A stretch of 64,000 nt of DNA from NCBI GenBank assembly GCA_964404215.1, contig CAYOJF010000009.1:4798-68797 (forward strand). Reading direction: 5' to 3'. Made by a program: the position numbers and the translations under genes. The stretch comes from Aureispira sp964404215. GTDB lineage: Bacteria; Bacteroidota; Bacteroidia; Chitinophagales; Saprospiraceae. Under the pieces are notes generated by a model. That model was not told where the DNA came from and ran no database searches. It saw only the letters and a list, made by a program, of their open reading frames with translations. Positions 45,198 to 52,823 of this stretch are shown one piece after another. Each line of letters starts with the position of its first letter. Positions within the stretch are counted from its first letter, which is position 1.

Positions 45198-46604
45198 ATG
45201 GATGCGTATGACTCCAACTGGCAAGAATCGCCAGCATTGAGATTGCTGATCGAGCAGTATCAAACGAAAGCAGAAAGAGGTGAGGTACCTTATTGGGAAC
45301 AGGAAAGTTTTTTGATGTTGATTGATTATTTTGATGATCAAGTTCAAATTGACAAAGCATTGGAAGTAACAGAGGCTGCTATTGAACAACATCAATATTC
45401 AGCTGCATTATATATTCGGAAAGCTCAATTACTGATCGAAAAAGATAAATTTGAGTCTGCGACTGTAGCACTAGAACGTGCAACTTTATTTGAACCGTCC
45501 AATATAGAAATCTACTTGACAAAGTGTGATTTGTATATGCGTCAGAATGATCCTCAGGAAGCTTTGGATATACTGGCGGAAGCACATTATTTGGCAGATG
45601 GAGAGGATTTGGCAGATTTATATATCCTAGAGGCAACGATTTATGAGATTCAGGATAACTACAAAAAATCTATTCAATGTCTCAAAAAAGCACTCAAAAA
45701 AGATCCTAAAAACACCTTAGCGTTAAATCGTTTGTGGATTGCACTGGATATGGAAGGGAATCACAAAGAAGCCATTGATTGGCATTTAGATTTTGTAGAC
45801 GAGTATCCTTATTCTTATTGGGCTTGGTATAATTTGGGCTTAGCTTACAATGCAGTAGGGCTATTGGAGAAGGCAACCGAATCGTTTGATTATGCGATTG
45901 TCATCAATGACCAGTTCGAGCCTGCTTATCATGATTATATTGTCAATTTATTGCAGCTGGAAGAGTATGAGGTAGCACTACGTTATTTGAGTGAATATCA
46001 GACTTTTTTTGAGCCAGATGCAGAGATCTGGTATCGTTTAGGACTCTGTTATGAATCTCTTCAAAAATACAGTCAAGCTAGGGATTTTTATTATAAAGCA
46101 TTGGAAATAAATGCCCTTAATGGAGAGGTTTATTATCACATTGGTAACTGTTTTGTAGAAGAGCAGCAGCTAGATAAAGCGATAGAAGCTTATCTTCAAG
46201 CTTGTAATAGTAATAAAAAAAATGCTGAATTTCGATTGACGTTAGCGGATACTTATGATGCGAATGGCAATAGTGAAGCTGCCGCAGAATATTACCAACA
46301 AGCCATAGAATTATCACCAGAGGATACCTTAGTTTGGATTCATTACATTGAATTTTTGATTGATGAAGAATCCTACGAAATGGCTTTAGAATTGCTTCAA
46401 GAAGCTCGAAAACATACAGAAGATTTATTACTAGATTGTGTCCATGCCGCTATATTGTTGGAATCTGGAAGCAGAAAGGAGGGTTTTGTGATACTAGGCA
46501 ATATTTTGGCGGAAGATGCTGGGATGAGCGAACAACTTTTTGAGATTGCTCCTTTATTGGAAGGAGATGAAGAATTGCAACAATTTATCAAGAGTTATCG
46601 ATAA
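45198..46604 (+). CDS. Tetratricopeptide repeat protein
   Basis: This 468-residue protein has no signal peptide and is built almost wholly of TPR helix pairs (about residues 45-440). Consensus blocks such as ADLYILEATIYEIQDNYKKSIQCLKKALKKDPKN, SYWAWYNLGLAYNAVGLLEKATESFDYAIVIN and GEVYYHIGNCFVEEQQLDKAIEAYLQA are clear. TPR arrays bind peptides or hold complexes. The partner is unknown. The first 40 residues (MDAYDSNWQESPALRLL) are not TPR. It is divergent from the M1 gene and ends at a hairpin. Confidence 0.9.
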   Translation: MDAYDSNWQESPALRLLIEQYQTKAERGEVPYWEQESFLMLIDYFDDQVQIDKALEVTEAAIEQHQYSAALYIRKAQLLIEKDKFESATVALERATLFEPSNIEIYLTKCDLYMRQNDPQEALDILAEAHYLADGEDLADLYILEATIYEIQDNYKKSIQCLKKALKKDPKNTLALNRLWIALDMEGNHKEAIDWHLDFVDEYPYSYWAWYNLGLAYNAVGLLEKATESFDYAIVINDQFEPAYHDYIVNLLQLEEYEVALRYLSEYQTFFEPDAEIWYRLGLCYESLQKYSQARDFYYKALEINALNGEVYYHIGNCFVEEQQLDKAIEAYLQACNSNKKNAEFRLTLADTYDANGNSEAAAEYYQQAIELSPEDTLVWIHYIEFLIDEESYEMALELLQEARKHTEDLLLDCVHAAILLESGSRKEGFVILGNILAEDAGMSEQLFEIAPLLEGDEELQQFIKSYR

Positions 46605-46633
46605 TAAAAAAGTATTGCTTCTTGGATTAGTTG

Positions 46634-46674
46634 AAATAGGAATTTTCCTTAATAGTAGGGGAGAATTCCTATTT
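46634..46674 (+). terminator. Inverted repeat, probable terminator
   Basis: The 11-bp arms AAATAGGAATT (46634-46644) and its complement (46664-46674) have a 19-nt loop and a following T-rich stretch. It is 30 bp after the TPR gene. The remaining gap to 46932 has no gene that I see; it is AT-rich and may hold the promoter of the next pair. Confidence 0.55.
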
Positions 46675-46931
46675 TTATATGGATTAGTGTGGTTACAGAG
46701 GCAGATATTGTTCCGCCAAATTTTACACTTTAGCAGTTAGAATTAACCACTCAAGTGTAGTTGGCTACCTTTCAGAAAGTTTACGCTGACAAGACCTATT
46801 AAATTACTTATTTTTATGGGTATCAATGTCAAAAGTATTAGTCTACTAATCTAAATGATACTTGCTTTTTTAGTGAAAAGAGAGTATATTGTAAGCTATT
46901 TTAAATTCAATTATTAATCCAAATATAAAAA

Positions 46932-48089
46932 ATGCATAAAAGTAAAATCACAAAACTGTTTGATTGGAATGCTTATCAAACAGCTGTTACCCAACAGAAC
47001 GAAAATCCAGACGACAAAACAGCGGCAAAAAAATTGCAGGAGTTGTCAAAAGAATTGAAACAATTCAGAGCTAAAGTATCCAAAGATCTCAAGCTAGGCT
47101 TAACGGCATTACAAGAAGATCTGGCTCAAAATGGTAAAAAAGGAAGTTTGCCCTACTCTTTACATTTAGATTATTTTGCTGCTGATGGTGGAGGGAGCTT
47201 ATTGATACTAGGCAAACAGACTGACCTTAAGAAAGAATTCAAGGCTGCTTGGGCAACGAAAGAAAAAGTGAATATTTCTCTGGGAGTAGTTAGTTTGGAT
47301 AACAATGACATCTTGCGTTTTGAACCAGCCAAAAATGGGATGAAAGTTAAAGCAAAGCCTATTGTAAATGCACTCAAACAAGATCCCATCAAAAAGAGTA
47401 AACCAGGTTTTTGGTCTAAACGTAAAGTCAATAATGTGATCATTGGAGCGGAAGCAGTGGCTTCTGCGACCAAAGGTAAGATTACAGGTGATAGCAGTCT
47501 GGTAGACGAAAAAGTAACCTACACAGAAAAAGGAACGAATTCAGAAGTCTATGATATCTTCAAATCTTTTGTCAACAAAGACTATGTGAACAGTAATGGC
47601 ACTCGTAATGCCGAATATTTTTCGACCACACTACAAAAAGTAGATACTTGGGTACAAGAATTGCAGACAGAATTCAAAGCTAAGAAAGATCCTAAACTGA
47701 AAGCAGCCTATGGTAAAATGGGTAAAATGATGTTGGCGTTCAAAAAGCGTGTCCAAAAAGATAGCAACAGCGATAAGGCACAACACATCAATGAAGACAG
47801 TGCATTAGCGGCATTTGAGCAAGTATTTGATAGAGAAATGGCACAATACGAAACCGAAACAGATGCCTATCAGAAATCAATACTCAAAGGTAAGCTAGAG
47901 CGTGTGCTACTGGAGCTAGACCAAAAAATAAATGGCGATAGCACGCAGACAGCAGCCATTGCTCTGAAGGAGCAGCTAGAAAATCGTCTGGCTAATGTTA
48001 GCCAAGGCAATGTAGATCCTTCTATACAAGCTCAGATAGATGAACTGCTAGCAGACATAGCGGACTTAGTCGCTCAGTTCAATGGATAA
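46932..48089 (+). CDS. Unknown protein, first gene of left eCIS-flanking pair
   Basis: I do not recognise this 385-residue protein. No signal peptide is seen. Residues about 75-165 contain LDYFAADGGGSLLILGKQTDLKKEFKAAW and LRFEPAKNGMKVKAKPI. A similar order is found in the gene at 62797-63711 (FADNKEAALILLGNYTGSLAQFFKK, LFEKTANGVTMHI), which suggests a shared domain. The rest (about 210-385) is helical and ends in a short amphipathic helix, LLADIADLVAQF. The next gene begins 27 bp later on the same strand. The pair lies next to baseplate genes of the injection system. Cargo, chaperone or particle accessory are all possible and none is shown. Confidence 0.65.
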   Translation: MHKSKITKLFDWNAYQTAVTQQNENPDDKTAAKKLQELSKELKQFRAKVSKDLKLGLTALQEDLAQNGKKGSLPYSLHLDYFAADGGGSLLILGKQTDLKKEFKAAWATKEKVNISLGVVSLDNNDILRFEPAKNGMKVKAKPIVNALKQDPIKKSKPGFWSKRKVNNVIIGAEAVASATKGKITGDSSLVDEKVTYTEKGTNSEVYDIFKSFVNKDYVNSNGTRNAEYFSTTLQKVDTWVQELQTEFKAKKDPKLKAAYGKMGKMMLAFKKRVQKDSNSDKAQHINEDSALAAFEQVFDREMAQYETETDAYQKSILKGKLERVLLELDQKINGDSTQTAAIALKEQLENRLANVSQGNVDPSIQAQIDELLADIADLVAQFNG

Positions 48090-48116
48090 ATCCAATCACA
48101 ACAAAATTAGAAAAAT

Positions 48117-50375
48117 ATGCGATTATACATTGTCCTACTCCTACTGCCCTTCATGGGGAGTAGCAATCTATGGTCCACCCAAAATAAATCAAAAATGACA
48201 GATAATCAAAAAGCAATATATACAGCGTTGCAAACCAAAAAGCAAGAGCTCGACCAACTCCTACAAGCTAATAATATTACCATCAAAACCCTAACGGCTG
48301 AACAACAAGCGACCTTAGCTAGTCTAGAGACTATCATGAAAATGGAGGATGCTCCGCAGGATATAGAGGAACCAACATTTTCAGACGCTGTTCTGCAATG
48401 GAAAACAAATTTGAAAGGAGAGTTAGAGAAATTAAAAAACAAGTATAAAGATGTAGCTATAGATTGTGAAAAATTTGCAACTAATATAAGCGAAAATGCA
48501 AGCAGTGTACCAATAAATAAAGCACTGTATGAAGAATGGGAAGCAGTAGTAAGAAATCTTCAAACAGAAGTTAAAACAGGGGCAACGGTTTTTGATGCTA
48601 TTATTAATAGTAGTGAGCCAACTTGGGTAATGGCTAGTAATTCAAAAAAATTGGCTGATCACTATAAGAAGAATAAAAGAAAATTCTATCAGAAATACGA
48701 TGCAAGTGCAATAGAATTTAAAGATAAAGTATTGCCACAAATAAGTTTATTTGAGGCTGCACTTGATGCTAGTACCGATAAAAAAGATAAGAATCATCCA
48801 GATAATATAGAAAAACAGAGGAAAGCAGAAGAAGCAGAGGAAGAGCAGGCGGAAACATTAAAGGGCGAATATCTAACATTTGTGGATAACTACACAAGGA
48901 CATTTGCTAGGGATGTGAATTTGGTTAAACTTGGAAATCCAGAGGCATTACCAGATACAGTGATTATTGATGTTAAGAAATTGTTTGAGAAATTGAATGC
49001 TGCGGTAATACAAGATAAGAATGCAGGCAATACTCCAGTGAGTAAGGATTTTTATAAGTACATGGAGTCGAAATTGAAGACAAGAAGTTATCATACACTA
49101 GAAGAGGTTAAATCTGTCACGAACACATGGATAAGAGATGCAAGTGCTGCAAGTAGCTGGTCTGATGCACAATTTGAAGTTTGGAAGGAGAAAAAAACAG
49201 GTTTCCCAAATACGGCATTGGTAGCAGAATCTATTAATGATGCTTATGTGAATATCAATGTGGATACTATTGTGGCTAATTTGACTAAGTGGACAGGAGG
49301 AGTTAAGGATGCTTTTGTGCTACCAAAAAACTATACGATCAGTAAAGAGAAGGCAAAAGGGAATTTTACAGAGCTATTTGACGAATCTTCCAATAGTGGT
49401 ATTTCGACACTCTTCATTTATAAGGACATAATGGATAAGTACCTGAATCAAATGGGAGGGACGGCTAAAGTTGAACACCTAAAAAATGAAGTTTGGGAAA
49501 AAACAACCTTGAATGTGATTAAAGAAGAAATGATTGCCAAATTATTTCAAGATAAATGGCTACCAGAAAAAGGGCCCTATGCTATTAAATCCTTTAATAA
49601 TGAGCTGGATAGTATTCTACCATCTACAGCAGAAATTCAACAAGCATTATTGAAAAGTATTCATAGAGTGAAGGGCGAAAGGCTAGATATGGAAGAAGCT
49701 CCTGCGAATGATGGGTTGCAGCCATTAATTTTCCTAAGAGATACAATAGGACACCAGACAGTTTCAAAGCGACTATTAATTAAATTAAAATATGAAAATT
49801 ACCCAATAGTAAAAGATGGAAAAGTAGAAGATGTTATTTGTGCTGTTCCTACTAGTGTCAAATTACTAGCAGACAGTTCCGAACCATCTAAGCTATCTGT
49901 ACAGCTTGTTGATTCTGTTATAAAACGGACAAAGAGTTATAAAACGGGAGGTAGCTATACGGTGATTCGTCTGAAATTTATGGCAGTTAAGGATGTGGAA
50001 AAATTATTTAATAGTATTGATACGGAAGCTTTAAAAATTAAGGGTTTTGATATTATGCATACATTAAAAAAGTTTTCAGTGAGCCTAAGTGCAGAGATGG
50101 GTAAGAAGACAGTATCTAAAAATGGTGGTGTAAAGGCATCTGCTAGTACAGGGAGCTTTAGTATTAGTGATTTTATTTATGAATCTACCAATGTAGATTA
50201 CTTTGATGTAGAAGTGAAAATACAGTCAGTTGTAGAGGTTACTAAAGGTAGTTCTAAGGGGATTAAATTAAATGCTTTTATAAATGCAGATGGTGAGCCA
50301 AATTGGACCGCAAAATTTGAGAAGGACGTAGAGATGCTGTCAACTCGTTATAATCCGAAATATAATTACAAATAA
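48117..50375 (+). CDS. Unknown large protein, second gene of left eCIS-flanking pair
   Basis: I do not recognise this protein of 752 residues. Two starts are possible. From 48117 a hydrophobic leader (LYIVLLLLPFMG) looks like a signal peptide. From the ATG at 48195 (MTDNQKAIYTALQ) the protein begins as its apparent paralogue at 61091-62785 does: both have a short helix, then an LTAEQQATLASLETI or ITPEQQKKLAGFQKI segment. Residues 30-250 are coiled-coil-like and charged. The end (about 545-750) is beta-rich (SVQLVDSVIKRTKSYKTGG, FDVEVKIQSVVEVTKG). It ends at a strong terminator. No toxin or enzyme motif is evident. Confidence 0.65.
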   Translation: MRLYIVLLLLPFMGSSNLWSTQNKSKMTDNQKAIYTALQTKKQELDQLLQANNITIKTLTAEQQATLASLETIMKMEDAPQDIEEPTFSDAVLQWKTNLKGELEKLKNKYKDVAIDCEKFATNISENASSVPINKALYEEWEAVVRNLQTEVKTGATVFDAIINSSEPTWVMASNSKKLADHYKKNKRKFYQKYDASAIEFKDKVLPQISLFEAALDASTDKKDKNHPDNIEKQRKAEEAEEEQAETLKGEYLTFVDNYTRTFARDVNLVKLGNPEALPDTVIIDVKKLFEKLNAAVIQDKNAGNTPVSKDFYKYMESKLKTRSYHTLEEVKSVTNTWIRDASAASSWSDAQFEVWKEKKTGFPNTALVAESINDAYVNINVDTIVANLTKWTGGVKDAFVLPKNYTISKEKAKGNFTELFDESSNSGISTLFIYKDIMDKYLNQMGGTAKVEHLKNEVWEKTTLNVIKEEMIAKLFQDKWLPEKGPYAIKSFNNELDSILPSTAEIQQALLKSIHRVKGERLDMEEAPANDGLQPLIFLRDTIGHQTVSKRLLIKLKYENYPIVKDGKVEDVICAVPTSVKLLADSSEPSKLSVQLVDSVIKRTKSYKTGGSYTVIRLKFMAVKDVEKLFNSIDTEALKIKGFDIMHTLKKFSVSLSAEMGKKTVSKNGGVKASASTGSFSISDFIYESTNVDYFDVEVKIQSVVEVTKGSSKGIKLNAFINADGEPNWTAKFEKDVEMLSTRYNPKYNYK

Positions 50376-50384
50376 AATACCCGT

Positions 50385-50416
50385 CCCCTAGCTCCATCAA
50401 GCTAGGGGGCTTTTTT
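50385..50416 (+). terminator. Rho-independent terminator
   Basis: A perfect 9-bp stem CCCCTAGCT/AGCTAGGGG (50385-50393 and 50400-50408) with a 6-nt loop runs into GC and then six T. It lies 10 bp after the second gene of the left pair and closes that transcript. Confidence 0.92.
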
Positions 50417-50792
50417 ATTTTGGGGAGAGTAGAGAAAATAACTTCAATAGCAGCATTTTTTCAATTTCTAGCCCAAATATTATCCACTTTCCTCAAAGAA
50501 CGGTATCTTAGATAAGCAAAAAATGAGGTGTGGGTATTTTGTGTAGAAGAGAATATACTGGCACACTTCTTGAAAATAAGAGCATGACACTCCATTATTA
50601 TTTCATCGAAGTTTTTTAAAGAGTCCTGATGAAATGATTGGTAAGTAATTGGAAACCAAGACGATGCTGCTTTTTAATTTGGTAGCTTTAGCTACCTTGT
50701 TCAAAAGAGCAGAAATATTGGGCTTTCAATAGCTTGACAAGCAATCATTGAGGAGTATTTAAACAACTTCTAAATCTAAAAGACATAAAAAG
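50417..50792. other. Intergenic gap with hairpin and repeat-end remnants
   Basis: A 376-bp gap with no supported gene. It holds AAGAGCATGA near 50578-50587, like the outer end of the MITE-like repeats, and a hairpin GGTAGC-TTTA-GCTACC at 50681-50696 with the same TAGC...GCTA core as the one in repeat copy 1. Near 50757-50773 there is a TATTTAAACAACTTCT end. It may be a diverged relative of the repeat family. The promoter for the baseplate block is presumably also here. Confidence 0.4.
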
Positions 50793-51107
50793 ATGACAAC
50801 ACAAGAATTTCAACTAAAAAAAATGGGCATGGCTATCAAAGCGATGTTCGGTTTAGCGGCTATTATAGCTTCTTTTGCACTCCTCATTCAGTCGACTACA
50901 CCAGCGGTAGCAGACGCACCAGAGACCACTTATGAGGCGGGGAGATATCAGATGAGTTTATCTTCTTTTTCAGATACAGATAATGATCAATATTATCAAG
51001 TACTTGTGTGGGATACTTTTACAGGCAGATCTAAATTTTATTTTGCAGCTGGTAGTACTGGTTTTAGAAGTGTGTCTAGCCACCAAATACCCTCATCACC
51101 TTTATAG
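50793..51107 (+). CDS. Small single-helix membrane protein at the head of eCIS block 2
   Basis: A 104-residue protein with one hydrophobic helix (about residues 14-33, MFGLAAIIASFALLIQS) after a short polar start (MTTQEFQLKKMG), so probably a signal-anchored inner-membrane or exported protein. The rest contains GRYQMSLSSFS and YYQVLVWDTFTGRSKFYF, a two-strand pattern of small beta proteins. I do not know the family. It precedes the adaptor gene by 68 bp, with a strong hairpin between them. Whether it belongs to the particle is unknown. Confidence 0.6.
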   Translation: MTTQEFQLKKMGMAIKAMFGLAAIIASFALLIQSTTPAVADAPETTYEAGRYQMSLSSFSDTDNDQYYQVLVWDTFTGRSKFYFAAGSTGFRSVSSHQIPSSPL

Positions 51108-51135
51108 AAAAAGAGAAGAAAAAGATATAAAAGTG

Positions 51136-51166
51136 AAAAACCCTTTGGAAAGTCCAAAGGGTTTTT
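51136..51166 (+). terminator. Rho-independent terminator or attenuator
   Basis: A 14-bp stem (AAAAACCCTTTGGA at 51136-51149 paired with 51153-51166) has a 3-nt loop and a T-rich tail. It lies 28 bp after the small membrane protein gene and only 9 bp before the adaptor start codon at 51176. It may stop part of the transcription into the baseplate genes and also occlude the start of the adaptor. Confidence 0.85.
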
Positions 51167-51175
51167 TATTTTTAT

Positions 51176-52243
51176 ATGTCAAAAACCAAAATAAATAAAC
51201 TAAAAATAAATGATATTATGTTAGGTGCTTTACTAAATGGAGGAGCTTCCGATGCCAATATGGAACGTTTGGTCATCTGTTCCCACGAAATGGTAGACTG
51301 TAGTGATAAAGTCGATATTACCACCAACTCAGATAAAACATTTCATGTGCAGATGAATCCGAAGGAGGTGAAGTATGAGTTTGGAGTAAGGGATGCAAAG
51401 AAAGAGAGTGACAGTGATACATCTAAAGGAATACAGGGTGCTACAGGGATGTCTGCTCCACCTACTGGATTTGATGGCTACTCTGAAACGAACATGGTCT
51501 TTAATTTCCAAGCAGATGCGACGGGTATTATCCCTATACCAGATAAGATTAAGGGGGAATTTTCTAAAGGCGGGAAGCCTTCCATTAGACCACACTTAGA
51601 AAAATTACAAGATGTTGTTTATGCTTATAAGGCTGAATCACATGGACCACCTTATTTGTCATTAACTTGGGGGAAAGTATTTCCTGCTAGTAATACAGGA
51701 GAGACGAGTTCTGCTGTATTTAAGGCGACATTAGAAAAATGCGAAGTGAAAATATTGTTGTTTAGTTTATCTGGAGAGCCTGTACGTGCAGATATTACCT
51801 TGACATTGAAATCATTAGTCGCACCAGATGCTAGACCTCTAGGTAATTCACCTGATATCACGCATAATGTTGATATTCAATATGGGGCTAAAATGACAAC
51901 AATCTGTAAAGGAATTTATGGTCGCTATGATAGCAAAATCTGTGCTGCAATTGCCGACTACAATGGATTAGTGAATTGTGATTTGCAGACACATGCGGGC
52001 AAAAAACTAGTATTTCCATCGATTCACTTGTTAGACGACGAATATCTAGAAGAGTGGGATAAGCTAGAGAAGGATCAGAAAAAAGCAGAGAAAGGCAAGG
52101 TAAAGACACATTATGAGCGTAAGGTAGAGTTAATTGGGCAGAAAAGGGCAGATCAGTACTTCAAGACTATGGAGTTAGATAAGGATGAACCTTACGAGGA
52201 GTGGCGTGCTCGACGTAATAGAAATAAAGGCTATGAAGCATAA
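51176..52243 (+). CDS. eCIS LysM tube-baseplate adaptor (CIS_tube family, Pvc7-like)
   Basis: A 355-residue baseplate adaptor joining the tube hub and the rest of the baseplate. The N-terminal part (about 35-220) matches the contractile injection system tube-protein domain: FHVQMNPKEVKYEFGV, PPYLSLTWGKVF and KATLEKCEVKILLFSLSGEPVRADITLTLKS. A LysM-like segment follows (about 230-285: MTTICKGIYGRYDSKICAAIADYNGL, GKKLVFPSIHLL). The last 70 residues are a charged helix. This order agrees with Pvc7/Afp7 and with gp53-like adaptors. The start codon sits right behind a terminator hairpin. The gene is 58 bp before the gp25-like gene. Confidence 0.87.
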   Translation: MSKTKINKLKINDIMLGALLNGGASDANMERLVICSHEMVDCSDKVDITTNSDKTFHVQMNPKEVKYEFGVRDAKKESDSDTSKGIQGATGMSAPPTGFDGYSETNMVFNFQADATGIIPIPDKIKGEFSKGGKPSIRPHLEKLQDVVYAYKAESHGPPYLSLTWGKVFPASNTGETSSAVFKATLEKCEVKILLFSLSGEPVRADITLTLKSLVAPDARPLGNSPDITHNVDIQYGAKMTTICKGIYGRYDSKICAAIADYNGLVNCDLQTHAGKKLVFPSIHLLDDEYLEEWDKLEKDQKKAEKGKVKTHYERKVELIGQKRADQYFKTMELDKDEPYEEWRARRNRNKGYEA

Positions 52244-52301
52244 TGGTTAATAGTATTGTATTTTACCAGTGATTAGAACAATTGCATAAAAAAGACCAAC
52301 T

Positions 52302-52721
52302 ATGGCAGATAATAAAACTAATAAATCGTTCTTAGGATCAGGATGGAGTTTTCCACCTCGATTCGCTAGAACAGCAGAAGGACTAGAACTTTCTCATGAT
52401 GACCAAGATATTGCAGAATCTATTTTTATTCTGTTGTCTACACAACCAGGAGAGCGAGTCATGAATCCTGCTTATGGCTGTGATTTGCAGAGTCAAATGT
52501 TTAAGAATATTAATAATTCGACAAAGGCAACGATTGAAGATATCATTACAACGGCTATTTTGTACCATGAGCCAAGAGTAAATGTGATTGATATTGAGAT
52601 TGATGTCGTAGATTCACTCAAAGGACATTTAAATATTAATATTATATATGAGATCAAAGGAGAAAACTCTCGTAAAAATATGGTTTATCCATTCTATTTG
52701 AGTGAAGGATCTGATATCTAA
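52302..52721 (+). CDS. Baseplate wedge protein (gpW/gp25-like, Pvc9-like)
   Basis: A 139-residue gp25-type baseplate protein. Seen are GSGWSFPPRF near the start, EDQDIAESIFILLSTQPGERVMNPAYGCDLQSQMFKNI with the TxPGER.M.P.xG core motif of the family, and the end strand EPRVNVIDIEIDV. This protein starts sheath assembly on the baseplate. Its order, between adaptor and the large J-type protein, is usual for eCIS loci. The EDQ acidic core contains DDQD rather than the classical EDD. Confidence 0.92.
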   Translation: MADNKTNKSFLGSGWSFPPRFARTAEGLELSHDDQDIAESIFILLSTQPGERVMNPAYGCDLQSQMFKNINNSTKATIEDIITTAILYHEPRVNVIDIEIDVVDSLKGHLNINIIYEIKGENSRKNMVYPFYLSEGSDI

Positions 52722-52823
52722 GACTTAGCAGTCGCTTACAAAAAGTGATTCCATCAAAAATAATAACCTCTATGGAATGAGGGAGAGTCTAAGCTCTAAA
52801 TACTTCCAATAAAACAACTAAAA

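Noticed and set aside
44994..45395. Minus-strand frame of 133 codons over the starts of the M1 and TPR genes
   Set aside because: It overlaps two well-supported genes and encodes a Phe/Leu/Ile/Cys-rich product with no signal of selection.
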